This document shows positions 43,727-51,578 of a stretch of DNA of 64,000 nt, one piece after another (within the stretch, counting starts at the first letter, position 1; every line of letters starts with the position of its first letter). The position numbers and the translations under genes were made by a program. The DNA comes from Olsenella uli (lineage in GTDB: Bacteria > Actinomycetota > Coriobacteriia > Coriobacteriales > Atopobiaceae), in contig NZ_JACJJK010000003.1 of assembly GCF_016899935.1 (NCBI RefSeq), positions 1 through 64,000 of the forward strand, written 5' to 3'. Below the pieces are notes generated by a model. The model had not been told where the DNA came from. It searched no databases and worked only from the letters and a program-made list of their open reading frames with translations.

Positions 43727-44314
43727 TCACACGCACGCGTGAATCGCGTCGCGCAGGAACTGCGCAGCACCCGGGGCCACCTTTTCGTAATAGGCGCGGA
43801 ACCGCTCGTCGGAGACGTAACCGTCGGCCAGGCTCTTGTGGGCCTCGGGCGTGTAGAGCCCGTCCGGCCAGTACATGCGCAGCCAGTGACCGTGCATCGC
43901 GACGAGCTTGCGCGCCTCCGGGCCGGCAGGGTCTCCCGCCTCCATCGCGCGGCGCAGCTGCTCGTTGATGGCGAGCGCCAGCTCCTCGGCCTGCAGGTGC
44001 GCCGCCTCGCCCATCGCCACGTACTTCTCGTTAGCGGCATCCATCACCTCGTCGCCGTAGGCGGCACGGACCTCCTCGCCGTAGGCCTCCTCGTTCTCGG
44101 CGACCTCGCGCCAGCGCTTGAGGTGCGGCAGCAGCGTGGCCATGAGCGAGACCGCCTCGTCGAGGGAGACGCCAAGCGCCTTGGCCTCCATGGGAGCCGT
44201 CGCCTCGATGAACTCGTCCATCGTCATGCCCTTGGCGGTGAAGTCACCGTGGTCGTAGCAGAACTTGCAGAAGTCCGCGTCTCTTTCCGAGCGGCCCGTT
44301 CTTCTCGCCCACAA
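43727..44314 (-). CDS. TipAS-like domain protein with truncated zinc ribbon
   Basis: A 195-residue product. Residues 13-55 match the second half of a zinc-ribbon domain (DADFCKFCYDHGDFTAKGMTMDEFIE) whose first CxxC, normally near the start, is missing. Residues about 60-190 resemble the TipAS antibiotic-recognition domain (helical, with HLKRWREVAENEEAYG, ADGYVSDERFRAYYEKVAPGAAQFLRDAI). The start would be TTG 44314; an in-frame stop lies just upstream. ATG near 44227 is an alternative. The 5' end overlaps a hairpin made of two inverted GTTCTTCTCGC words, so the gene may be a 5'-truncated remnant. Confidence 0.6.
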   Translation of the reverse strand: MWARRTGRSERDADFCKFCYDHGDFTAKGMTMDEFIEATAPMEAKALGVSLDEAVSLMATLLPHLKRWREVAENEEAYGEEVRAAYGDEVMDAANEKYVAMGEAAHLQAEELALAINEQLRRAMEAGDPAGPEARKLVAMHGHWLRMYWPDGLYTPEAHKSLADGYVSDERFRAYYEKVAPGAAQFLRDAIHACV

Positions 44315-44342
44315 CTCTGAACTGCGAGAACGCGAGAAGAAC
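44299..44342. repeat. Inverted GTTCTTCTCGC pair at the TipAS 5' end
   Basis: GTTCTTCTCGC (44299-44309) and GCGAGAAGAAC (44332-44342) are perfect 11 bp inverted copies of the dispersed word, 22 bp apart. Confidence 0.85.
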
Positions 44343-44410
44343 CATCAGTCAAGGGACGCACACCACATAACCTCGCGCGCCTGTGCTACGATTCCCTCGA
44401 CCCAACGGGT

Positions 44411-44452
44411 CTCTGACGAGGGCAGCCGTACCAGAATCGCAAAGACGGCGCA
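44411..44452 (+). ncRNA. Guanidine-III (ykkC-III) riboswitch
   Basis: The conserved elements GACGAGG, GCCGTACC and AAGACGGCGC occur in the known order. Interleaved pairing TCTG (44412-44415) with CAGA (44432-44435) and GCCGT (44425-44429) with ACGGC (44445-44449) gives the H-type pseudoknot of this class. The second strand ends 10 bp before the ribosome site GGGAGG of an SMR transporter gene, the usual target, so control of translation is likely. Confidence 0.88.
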
Positions 44453-44469
44453 TAATCTGGGAGGTTGTC

Positions 44470-44793
44470 ATGGATTGGGTCATTTTGGTCGTGTCGGGCG
44501 CGATGGAGGCCGTGTGGGCCCAGGCCCTCGACCGCTCCCAGGGCTTCACGCAGCCCGTCCCCTCTATCGTGTTTGTCGTCGCGCTTGCCGCGAGCATGCT
44601 CGGACTGAGCCACGCCGTCCGCACGATTCCGCTGGGCACCGCCTACGCCGTCTGGGTGGGCATCGGCGCCGCGCTCACGGTGGCGTGGGGCGTCGTCTCC
44701 GGCGCGGAGTCGTTCTCGTGGGCAAAGGCCCTGCTCATAGCGGGCCTCGTGGCATGCGTCGTCGGCCTCAAGCTGGTGGGCGAGGCGCACTAG
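44470..44793 (+). CDS. gdx: SMR-family guanidinium exporter (Gdx/SugE type)
   Basis: A 107-residue protein with four membrane helices. The essential Glu is in SGAMEAVWAQAL (near 13), and GTAYAVWVGIGA near 56-67 is the SMR helix 3 signature. Together with the guanidine-III riboswitch upstream it is best called a guanidinium exporter, which removes guanidinium by proton antiport, rather than a multidrug EmrE. Start ATG 44470 follows GGGAGG. Its 3' end overlaps the convergent EamA-type gene by 26 bp. SMR exporters are dual-topology dimers, so a single gene suffices. Confidence 0.88.
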   Translation: MDWVILVVSGAMEAVWAQALDRSQGFTQPVPSIVFVVALAASMLGLSHAVRTIPLGTAYAVWVGIGAALTVAWGVVSGAESFSWAKALLIAGLVACVVGLKLVGEAH

Positions 44794-45670
44794 GATCACG
44801 CGGCGCCACAAGCCATGTGCCAACAACCATAAGGACGAGCGCGAGGACAAACGTCGGCGCAAGCGGCGTGCGGAACAGAGCGAACGCCAGCGCACTGCCA
44901 ATGAAGGGGTTCACCGCGTAGAACGCGCTCGTTCGTGCCGCCCCCAGGTCGCGCTGGGCGCGCACATAGCAGGCGATAGACAGCCCGTATGAGACGAACC
45001 CGAGCAGGAGCGCAAGCCCCGCGTCAACGAGCGTCGGCAGGGCGTCGCCCGCGCAGAGCGCCACGACAAGCGCGCCGGTGCCCGAGCCCCACCCCTTGAT
45101 GACGACAACGTGAACCGGATCGCAGTCCGACAGCCTGTTCGTGCAGTTGTTCTCGATGCCCCAGCACAGGCATGCTGCAAGCGTGAGAAGCGAACCAGCG
45201 GAGAACCCACGCACGCCCGCGTCCCAAGACAGGAGAACGCACGCCAGAGAGATAACGCCGATGCCCGTCGCCGTACGCGCCCCCACCCGCTCCCCAAACG
45301 CGAGGCGGGCGATAAGGGCGGTCGCCACGATCTCAAAGTTGTTCAGCAGCGACACGCTCTCTGCCGACGAGAGGAAGAGCCCTGCCATGAGCAGCAGGGG
45401 CGCCGCCACATCGAGCACGACCATCGAGGCCACGTAGGGGGCGTCCGCGCGCTCGAGGGGCCGTCCGCGAACCTCGCCCGCATCTCCGCGTGCGCCGCTC
45501 GCGAGCGAAAGCGCCGTCATGCCGGCGCCCGCGCCGAGATACAGCAGCGCCGCCATCATGTTTGGCGCGACATCGGCAAGCAACACCTTGGAAAACGGCG
45601 TGCTCAGCGCATAGAGCGCCGCCGCGGCGAGCGCGAAGGCAACGCTTCGTCCTGTTCGACCGGACAGCAC
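44768..45670 (-). CDS. EamA/DMT-family transporter
   Basis: A protein of about 300 residues with ten predicted helices in two EamA repeats (ALYALSTPFSKVLLADVAPNMMAALLYLGAG in the first, ACLCWGIENNCTNRLS at the start of the second). The family exports amino acids or other metabolites; substrate unknown. GTG 45670 was chosen because GGGGAGG lies 9 bp upstream; a frame extending to 45748 adds 26 residues without a site. The gene is convergent with the SMR gene and divergent from the membrane protein gene at 45835. Confidence 0.82.
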   Translation of the reverse strand: MLSGRTGRSVAFALAAAALYALSTPFSKVLLADVAPNMMAALLYLGAGAGMTALSLASGARGDAGEVRGRPLERADAPYVASMVVLDVAAPLLLMAGLFLSSAESVSLLNNFEIVATALIARLAFGERVGARTATGIGVISLACVLLSWDAGVRGFSAGSLLTLAACLCWGIENNCTNRLSDCDPVHVVVIKGWGSGTGALVVALCAGDALPTLVDAGLALLLGFVSYGLSIACYVRAQRDLGAARTSAFYAVNPFIGSALAFALFRTPLAPTFVLALVLMVVGTWLVAPRDPSAPRPPA

Positions 45671-45834
45671 GCGCAAACGCCTCCCCGATTCAAAGCAGCC
45701 TGTCCTATGGCTACGATACCGTCCTTTCCCCACGGGACCGCGCCACAAACCCTGTCAGAGCGCTTACCGGCTCGTTACGCACGGCACGTGGCGCGCGACT
45801 ACCCTAGGCGCACCCTTAGGAAAGGATGCTCCGC

Positions 45835-46452
45835 ATGGCTGTGTTCGTAAGGCTGCCCACGTCCGACGAGATGCAGTACGCAGGTGACGTCATCCACGGC
45901 AAGAGGCGTCTCGACGTCGTGGTGTACGTCATATTCGCGCTGCTGGGCGCGGCGTTCGGCGCGGCGGTCGGCTTCGCGGGGACACGGGCGAACGATCAGC
46001 CCGTCGACCTTGGCTTCACGCTCGGCTGCGCCGCGGGCTTTGGCGTGGCGTTCTTCGTCTTCGCGATACTCATCATGAGCTCCATCAGGTCGCTCCAGGC
46101 GGTCTGCCGCGTCTGGCTGCCCGCGCGCGTCATCGTTGCGGTCGCGGTGGCAGCCTTCGCGCTCAGGGTGCTCGACACTGTGAAATTCGTTCTCATCGTC
46201 GGGCCAACGTCGATCATCCGGCAGGTTGTCCTGGGCGGCCTCGGATTCATCTTCGCCCTGCTGTTCCTGAACCTCGGCGTACGTCTCGTCTTCCTCGTCT
46301 ACTGCATGGCGACCGGGCGCGACGAGGATGAGATCGTCACGCGGAGCATCAGCGCGGAGTCTTCGCAAGAATGTCGCGGTAACGAGGATCGTCGCTCACA
46401 ATCCTCTGCCACTCAGGAGACGACGTGCGCTCGGCAAGACCCTGTCGAATGA
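45835..46452 (+). CDS. Hypothetical four-helix membrane protein
   Basis: A 205-residue protein with hydrophobic segments near 27-47, 60-82, 96-115 and 132-155, then a charged cytosolic tail. ATG 45835 follows AGGAAAGG with ideal spacing; ATG 45826 is in frame but too close. I do not recognise a family. The last 104 bp overlap the 3' end of the convergent XRE/TPR gene, so the tail residues (from about 172) are encoded opposite that gene and may not be conserved. Confidence 0.6.
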   Translation: MAVFVRLPTSDEMQYAGDVIHGKRRLDVVVYVIFALLGAAFGAAVGFAGTRANDQPVDLGFTLGCAAGFGVAFFVFAILIMSSIRSLQAVCRVWLPARVIVAVAVAAFALRVLDTVKFVLIVGPTSIIRQVVLGGLGFIFALLFLNLGVRLVFLVYCMATGRDEDEIVTRSISAESSQECRGNEDRRSQSSATQETTCARQDPVE

Positions 46453-47500
46453 GCAATCCTGCCTCGTCCGCTTGGCGAGACTTGTGAGCTGCCCATGCCT
46501 CGCCGGCACGGGCAGGTTCGAAACGGTCGTCCATGCGGTCCCAGAGCGGAGAGTCTGCCGCGTCCTGATGCCCCAGGGTCGCAGCGTCGATTGCTCGCGC
46601 AAGCGCCTCGAGCGCAGCGTCCTTCTCGCCAGCCTTGCGCAGCACCTCCGCCACCTCGAGGGACATCGTTGCCGAGAAGAACGGGTTCACTGCGCGCATG
46701 TCGAGTGCGGCGTAGACCGCCTCCGCGGCATCGCCGGCCGTCCGCGCGAATGCGGCCTCGCCCCGCATCCCAACCTCCTGCATGAGCGACGAGAGCACGA
46801 AGCTCGCCGCGCGCAGGCGCTCGGCCTGCAGCAGGTCGAGCGCCTCGTCGTTGCGGTCGAGCCTGCGGTAGGCTGAGGCGAGGAGCGTCGTCGGGGCACC
46901 CGCGTCCTGCCGGCGCACGAGCGGCTCCAGCAGCGTCGCCGCTTCGTCGTAGCGTCCGGCCTGGAAGAGCGTCGTGGCCTTTTGCTGCTGCGCGAGGTAG
47001 AGGGTCGCCGGATCCGTGGCCACCTCGAGCACGCGGTCGATCAGGGCGAGCGCCTCGTCGATGAGTGTGACGGCGTCGGGCGCGTCGTCCTTCTCGCCCG
47101 CCGGCGCAAACGGCGTCGCCATGCCGACTGCCCACACCGTGAGGAGCGAGGCCAGCATGAGCAGCAAGTTCGCGTCCGAGTAGTGCTCGGCGGCGAGTGC
47201 GTGCAGTCGGTCGTGCGCGGCGTGGAGGTCCTTCTCGCCCAGCGCGTAGACCTCGGCGTAGAGCGCGGCGGACTCCGCCTCCGTGAGCTCGTCGTGCCAG
47301 TCGAAGAGCTCGTCCAGGGTGAGCGAGAAGTATGCGGCGATGCGCGGCAGCAGGCTCACGTCCGGCAGACTCTGTGCGAGTTCCCACTTGGACACGGCCG
47401 CCTTGGAGACGCCCAGGTGGGCGGCCAGCTCCTCCTGCGTTATGCCTTTGTGACGGCGCTCCCGCGCGATTGTGCGGCCGATGTTGACGGTTGCGTTCAT
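46349..47500 (-). CDS. XRE-family regulator with TPR-like C-terminal domain
   Basis: A 383-residue protein: a helix-turn-helix at 9-62 (GITQEELAAHLGVSKAAVSKWELAQSLPDVSLLPRIAAYF) and a long helical region with TPR-like repeats (LYLAQQQKATTLFQAGRYDEAATLLEP near 166; LLASAYRRLDRNDEALDLLQ near 205). Such proteins resemble peptide-responsive regulators (Rgg/PlcR-like), though the peptide is unknown. ATG 47500 follows GAGGGAG. Three copies of GEKD in the helical region come from GAGAAGGAC words. It overlaps the membrane protein gene at the 3' ends. Confidence 0.85.
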   Translation of the reverse strand: MNATVNIGRTIARERRHKGITQEELAAHLGVSKAAVSKWELAQSLPDVSLLPRIAAYFSLTLDELFDWHDELTEAESAALYAEVYALGEKDLHAAHDRLHALAAEHYSDANLLLMLASLLTVWAVGMATPFAPAGEKDDAPDAVTLIDEALALIDRVLEVATDPATLYLAQQQKATTLFQAGRYDEAATLLEPLVRRQDAGAPTTLLASAYRRLDRNDEALDLLQAERLRAASFVLSSLMQEVGMRGEAAFARTAGDAAEAVYAALDMRAVNPFFSATMSLEVAEVLRKAGEKDAALEALARAIDAATLGHQDAADSPLWDRMDDRFEPARAGEAWAAHKSRQADEAGLLIRQGLAERTSSPEWQRIVSDDPRYRDILAKTPR

Positions 47501-47587
47501 GATGCACTCCCTCGATGCGGTGGATGGGCGGCGGCCGGCTGCCGTCTCCAGTATGCGGTCGAGTAGAGGTTGAATCAAAGGAGTGCT

Positions 47588-47615
47588 GGTTGACGTTTTG
47601 CGCGTGCCGTCAACC
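47588..47615. promoter_or_regulatory. Inverted repeat upstream of XRE/TPR and AlkD genes
   Basis: GGTTGACG (47588-47595) and CGTCAACC (47608-47615) are perfect 8 bp arms 12 bp apart, in the 199 bp divergent region. It may be an operator for the XRE protein; both arms include a TTGAC -35-like element. Confidence 0.5.
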
Positions 47616-47699
47616 GGCGTTCGATGGTTGAGCTGCGGTATAACGTGGTGTACAGACTAGATGCGCCAGGCGAGATGGACAGCGCGGGAAGGGGCAGCT

Positions 47700-48404
47700 A
47701 TGGACAACGCGATCGCGCGCATCCGGCGTGAGCTCGAGGCGCTTGTCGACCCTGAGTACCGGGACTTCCAGGCGGGGCTCGTGCCGACCGTCGACCCCGC
47801 GCGCATCCTCGGCGTGCGCACGCCGGCGCTGCGCAGCTACGCCAAGCAGCTTGCCCGCGAGCGAGCGTCCGACGCGCGTGCCTTTCTCGCCGCGCTCCCG
47901 CACGAGACCTACGACGAGAACAACCTGCACGGCGAGCTCATCGGGCTGCTCGCGAAGACGCCAGCGGAGGCGTTTGGCCTTCTCGACGCCTTTCTCCCGC
48001 ACGTCGACAACTGGGCGACCTGCGACCTCATCCGCGTCCCCGCCTTCAAGCGCGACCTGCCGGCAGTGTTCGGGCGCATCTGCGGCTGGGTCGCCGCGGA
48101 GCCGGAGTACGTGGTGCGCTTTGGCGTGGTCCAGCTCATGACGCTCTTCCTGGATGACGCCTTCGAGCCCGGGCACCTTGACCTCGTGGCCGCCATCGAC
48201 CGTCCGGAGTACTACGTCAACATGGCACGTGCCTGGTACTTCTCGTTTGCCCTGATCAAGCAGCCTGCGGCAACGCTGCCTCTCTTTGAGCGGCGGCCCT
48301 GTGCCCTCGACGCCTGGACGCACAACAAGGCGCTCCAGAAGGCGCGCGAGAGCCGTCGCGTCACGCCGGAGCAGAAGGCGTACCTGCAGTCGCTCAAGGT
48401 GTGA
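47700..48404 (+). CDS. AlkD-like DNA glycosylase/HEAT-repeat protein
   Basis: A 234-residue all-helical protein of the DNA_alkylation (AlkD) family, HEAT-like repeats removing 3- and 7-alkylpurines. Visible landmarks are VPTVDPARILGVRTPALRSYAKQLA (28-52), YDENNLHGELIGLL (73-86), FLPHVDNWATCDLI (100-113, carrying the Trp and Asp of the family) and EYYVNMARAWYFSFALIK near 170. The start follows GGAAGGGG. It is divergent from the XRE/TPR gene. The family also contains members without repair activity, so the assignment is by fold. Confidence 0.87.
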   Translation: MDNAIARIRRELEALVDPEYRDFQAGLVPTVDPARILGVRTPALRSYAKQLARERASDARAFLAALPHETYDENNLHGELIGLLAKTPAEAFGLLDAFLPHVDNWATCDLIRVPAFKRDLPAVFGRICGWVAAEPEYVVRFGVVQLMTLFLDDAFEPGHLDLVAAIDRPEYYVNMARAWYFSFALIKQPAATLPLFERRPCALDAWTHNKALQKARESRRVTPEQKAYLQSLKV

Positions 48405-48435
48405 GCCGAGGCATGGCCCCGCTCCGCCAGGGCGC

Positions 48436-48702
48436 TTACGCCGACGGTCTCAGCCTCGCCGCGAGCTCCGCGAAGTCCATGCGCCCCTGTGCGTCCGTCA
48501 TCACGAAGCTCGTTCGATCGAGCCCGCTATCCGTGGAAGGCTCGACTCGAACGCGGGTTGGTATGCCAGAGCTCTCGAACGTTGTCATCAAGCAGAGCAC
48601 GACGGAATCGAAGCCTCTTATCTTGTCGCTCTGCACGATGACAACCGGTCGTGCTTTGCTCGCGTAGAGGTCGTCCTTCATCGTCCAGATTTCACCGCGC
48701 AT
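48436..48702 (-). CDS. MazF/PemK-type toxin
   Basis: An 88-residue protein starting MRGEIWTMKDD, the MazF/PemK N-terminus, followed by KARPVVIVQSD (16-26) and RTSFVMTDAQGRM near 63-75. MazF-type toxins are sequence-specific RNases. The normal first strand RGDIWxxxLxP...G.RPV is somewhat degenerate but recognisable. Start ATG 48702 lies inside the last codons of the antitoxin gene (11 bp overlap), the usual coupled arrangement. Confidence 0.85.
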   Translation of the reverse strand: MRGEIWTMKDDLYASKARPVVIVQSDKIRGFDSVVLCLMTTFESSGIPTRVRVEPSTDSGLDRTSFVMTDAQGRMDFAELAARLRPSA

Positions 48703-49006
48703 CGTCCATCATCCTTAGCGCGAGTCGATCGGAAAACTCCGCCGCCTCCTGCTCGGAGGCGAAGGCCTCGATTTTGGGCTCAGGGAGGCGCACCTCAAAC
48801 GGGAAGCCGCGATGGGCATTGAACGCGGAGACGAAGATGCGCATCGCATTCGCCGGCGTGATGCCCAGCAGGCGGGTTGTCTCGCGGAAGCGAGCTGCCT
48901 CGGCATCTTCTACACGGGTGGCAAGTTGTGAACTCGTAACAGCCTCCAACATTTTGTTTAGATTTGTTATGAATTGTACCCAATACGTCACATTTGTTCC
49001 GCTCAC
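48692..49006 (-). CDS. RelB/DinJ-type antitoxin
   Basis: A 104-residue protein. Residues 32-66 match the RelB/DinJ ribbon-helix-helix pattern (RFRETTRLLGITPANAMRIF, FNAHRGFPFEV). It has an unusual 20-residue N-terminal extension that would be removed if translation began at an internal ATG near 48952, but that ATG has no ribosome site, while GTG 49006 follows AAGGAG. It pairs with a MazF-type toxin rather than RelE, a mixed but known combination. Antitoxin binding to its own promoter is likely. Confidence 0.82.
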   Translation of the reverse strand: MSGTNVTYWVQFITNLNKMLEAVTSSQLATRVEDAEAARFRETTRLLGITPANAMRIFVSAFNAHRGFPFEVRLPEPKIEAFASEQEAAEFSDRLALRMMDDAR

Positions 49007-49150
49007 TGCATCTCCTTTCCAAGTGCGGTAGATGTACCCTGTGGCGTCTTAGAGAAATCTTGCGGCAGACCAAGTTCGCTCCAAGCCTGCTTCTTCGACG
49101 GATAACGTGCCGGTATCGGAGATGACGGCGCGGCACGCGTGTTACCCCTT

Positions 49151-49256
49151 CGGGTGTGTACGAAGTTGCGGAGTTGATGTTCTTCTCGCCAGCGTGCTGA
49201 GCTGCGGAAACGCCGAGAAGGACCGTGAATCAGAAACTAAACTTCGTACACAACCG
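49151..49256. repeat. Three-copy hairpin element, copy 2
   Basis: Same terminal sequence (GGGTGTGTACGAAGTTGC) and internal GTTGATGTTCTTCTCG as copy 1, same orientation; the right half is more diverged, with GCCGAGAAGGACC forming an inverted pair with GTTCTTCTCGCC. The 363 bp gap 49007-49369 holds this element and the sigma gene promoter region; no gene is seen. Confidence 0.85.
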
Positions 49257-49369
49257 GAGAGGGGGGCCAAAAACACCGTCACATCTGGCGTGCGCCCGTG
49301 TGTATTAGATGACGGGGTGGCGGCCGCGCCCCGGCGGCACTATGACGGACGTGAGAGGAGGCGGGTTCG

Positions 49370-49903
49370 ATGCAGACGCAAGTCCCCCGGAGCGCGCTGG
49401 ACCGGGACCCCGAGCGGCTCGTGCGCGCCTACGCCGACCTGGTCCTGCGCGTGTGCTACACCTACCTGCGCTCGACGGCCGATGCCGAGGACGTCTGCCA
49501 GGACACCCTCGTGAAGCTGCTCCTGCGTGAGGAGCCGTTCCGTGACCCCGGCCACGAGCGCGCGTGGGTCGTCCGCGTGGCGGTGAACGCCTGCAAGAAC
49601 CTGCTGCGCGATCGCGGCGCCCATCCCGAGGCGGACCTCGACGCAGTGCCGGAGCCGGCAGCACCGCCGGTGCCGGGGGAGGACGCGCTCCGGCAGCGCG
49701 ACGACCGCGTGCTCGCGGCGGTGATGGCGCTCCCGCTCCCGCAGCGCGAGGCGGTCTACCTGCACTACTACGAAGGCTACCCCACGCGCGAGGTCGCGCG
49801 GATCGTGGGCGCCACGGACGCCGCCGTGCGCCAGCGCCTGAGCCGCGCCCGCGCCCGGCTGAGAGACGACCTGAAGGGAGACTACGATGACTTCCCCGCT
49901 TGA
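49370..49903 (+). CDS. ECF-type RNA polymerase sigma factor
   Basis: A 177-residue sigma factor: region 2 at about 18-75 (YADLVLRVCYTYLRSTADAEDVCQDTLVKLL) and region 4 at about 118-170 (LPLPQREAVYLHYYEGYPTREVARIVGATDAAVRQRLSRARARL). It lacks regions 1 and 3, as ECF factors do. The start follows GAGAGGAGG. The next gene overlaps by 17 bp and encodes a membrane protein with a DUF4179 domain, its probable anti-sigma factor. The target promoter cannot be set from the window. Confidence 0.9.
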   Translation: MQTQVPRSALDRDPERLVRAYADLVLRVCYTYLRSTADAEDVCQDTLVKLLLREEPFRDPGHERAWVVRVAVNACKNLLRDRGAHPEADLDAVPEPAAPPVPGEDALRQRDDRVLAAVMALPLPQREAVYLHYYEGYPTREVARIVGATDAAVRQRLSRARARLRDDLKGDYDDFPA

Positions 49904-51023
49904 TAGCTACACCGCCTCGTTGGACGGGCTGCGCTTCTCCGACGAGGCCAAGGCCCGAATGGTCGAGAGTCTGCGCGCGGCTGCGGCCGCAGGAGACGCC
50001 GAGAAGAACGCTCAGCTCGAAGCCCCTGCCGAGATCCTGACCATGCCAGCGCGCCGCCCTGCTCGGCACCCGCGTCGCTGGGCGCGCGTCGCCGCCGGGC
50101 TCGTGCTGGCGCTCACGCTGGGCGGGGGCGCCACCGTCGCCGTGGCGGCGGGCGTGCTGCCCAACCCGGCTGACGTGCTCTCGGACGTCTTCGGCGGCGC
50201 GCCGGCCCAGACCGAGCTCCTGAACGACGTGGGTCGTCCGATCGGCGCGAGCGCGACCTCGAACGGCGTCACCGTGACGGCCGAGGCCGTGGTGGGCGAC
50301 CGGTTCAATTACGCCGTCGCGTACTCCATCGAGTTTGAGGACCCCTCCGTGCTCGAGGGGGTCGAGCGTCACGAGGGCGGCACCCTGACCTACGTGGGGA
50401 ATGCGTTCCTGCGCGTGGACGGCGCGATGAGTGGCGGCGGCTTCGTCCGACTCTACGACGCCGACCCCGGTGACAACACGCTGCAGCTCGTGCAGGTCAT
50501 GGGGGTGCAGACGTGGAACGACGCGGGCATTGTGGGCCGCACGGCGCGCTTCTCGATGAGCAAGCTCGAGATCTTCACCGACGAGGGGGAGATTGAGACC
50601 CTGGCGGCCGGCGACTGGAACCTCAAGTTCGAGATGAACTACGTGGACACGACCGTCGACCTGCCGGCGGGCCAGACAACGACGTGGCAGGGGTCGGCCG
50701 TCACGATCGACGCCGTGGCGGTGTCCTCCCTCGGCGTCACGGTGGACTACACGATTGACCGGCAGATGGGCGACCTCGGCCCCTCGGGCAAGATGAGCGA
50801 CGAGGCCCTGGCTGAGCAGGCGGCCGTGATAGGCCTCCCCGTCGTCGTGACCTTTGCGGACGGCACGACGTTCGACGCCACGGACGCCAACGGTGGCTCC
50901 ACGAAGCAGGGCGACGGCAGGAGCACCGTCTCCAAGGCGACGACCTACGACCGCATTGTGGACGCGCACGACATCGTGAGCGTGACGGTGGGCGACGTGG
51001 AGATTCCCGTGAACGCCGCGTAG
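49887..51023 (+). CDS. DUF4179-type anti-sigma-like membrane protein
   Basis: A 378-residue protein: a cytosolic N-terminus with FSDEAKARMVESL (17-29), typical of anti-sigma domains in this class, one membrane helix (68-92) and an extracytoplasmic DUF4179-like domain from about 110. It overlaps the ECF sigma gene and almost certainly binds it, releasing it on an envelope signal. The AEKNAQLEAP stretch near 38-47 is encoded over a GAGAAGAAC word in the linker. A strong terminator follows the stop. Confidence 0.85.
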   Translation: MTSPLDSYTASLDGLRFSDEAKARMVESLRAAAAAGDAEKNAQLEAPAEILTMPARRPARHPRRWARVAAGLVLALTLGGGATVAVAAGVLPNPADVLSDVFGGAPAQTELLNDVGRPIGASATSNGVTVTAEAVVGDRFNYAVAYSIEFEDPSVLEGVERHEGGTLTYVGNAFLRVDGAMSGGGFVRLYDADPGDNTLQLVQVMGVQTWNDAGIVGRTARFSMSKLEIFTDEGEIETLAAGDWNLKFEMNYVDTTVDLPAGQTTTWQGSAVTIDAVAVSSLGVTVDYTIDRQMGDLGPSGKMSDEALAEQAAVIGLPVVVTFADGTTFDATDANGGSTKQGDGRSTVSKATTYDRIVDAHDIVSVTVGDVEIPVNAA

Positions 51024-51047
51024 ATCCACAACAACAGCGTGCTGCGG

Positions 51048-51080
51048 GAGGGGCGAGCCGTCCGAGCGGCTCGCCCCTCT
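51048..51080 (+). terminator. Terminator after the sigma/anti-sigma operon
   Basis: GAGGGGCGAGCCG and CGGCTCGCCCCTC form a perfect 13 bp stem with a 6 nt loop, followed by a T-rich stretch. It also faces the convergent minus-strand gene. Confidence 0.85.
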
Positions 51081-51103
51081 TGTCGCTCTTTTCCTGGCGT
51101 GAG

Positions 51104-51553
51104 TTACGCGCTGGACCGCAGGCCGCACCTGCGCTCGAGCTCCGCCACGAGGGCGTCGTTGTCCTTCACCGAGACGATGGCGTCGCCGTCTTGGGGCGCC
51201 TCGATGTAGACGCGGTCGAGCGAGTTGGCCGTCCCCGCCCAGAGCGTCCTGGTGCGCCGGACGCTCCTCACGTGGGCGTAGGGGATCGCCGTGCGCGTCC
51301 CGGCGTACACGACGACGAGGCGGTCGCCGTAGAGCTCGACGCGGTTGCTGCGGACGGGCAGGGCGGCCAGGGCCGCGAAGGCGGAGACGGGCAGGAGCGC
51401 GAGCCAGCCCCACGGGGACGAGGGGCCCGCGCCCGCGAAGCACGCCACGCACCCGAGGGAGAGTCCGCCCGCGACGATTGCCATGACCGCCACGAACCAC
51501 GGGTCGGTCCTGCCGGGGAGCACCCGCTCCGGCCGCTCGTTCTTCTCGCTCAT
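51104..51553 (-). CDS. PH-domain-like membrane protein
   Basis: A 149-residue protein with two membrane helices (about 19-42 and 45-65) and a C-terminal domain of beta-strand character (RVELYGDRLVVVYAGTRTAIPYAHVRSV) resembling the bPH_2/bPH-type domains found beside SdpI and ArsR genes. ATG 51553 follows GGGAGG; the N-terminus MSEKNERPERV lies over a GAGAAGAAC word. It sits 3' of the SdpI-like gene on the same strand (26 bp gap) and may belong to the same operon. No function is known. Confidence 0.65.
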   Translation of the reverse strand: MSEKNERPERVLPGRTDPWFVAVMAIVAGGLSLGCVACFAGAGPSSPWGWLALLPVSAFAALAALPVRSNRVELYGDRLVVVYAGTRTAIPYAHVRSVRRTRTLWAGTANSLDRVYIEAPQDGDAIVSVKDNDALVAELERRCGLRSSA

Positions 51554-51578
51554 CGCAGCCTCCCTCCCGACGCCCTCC

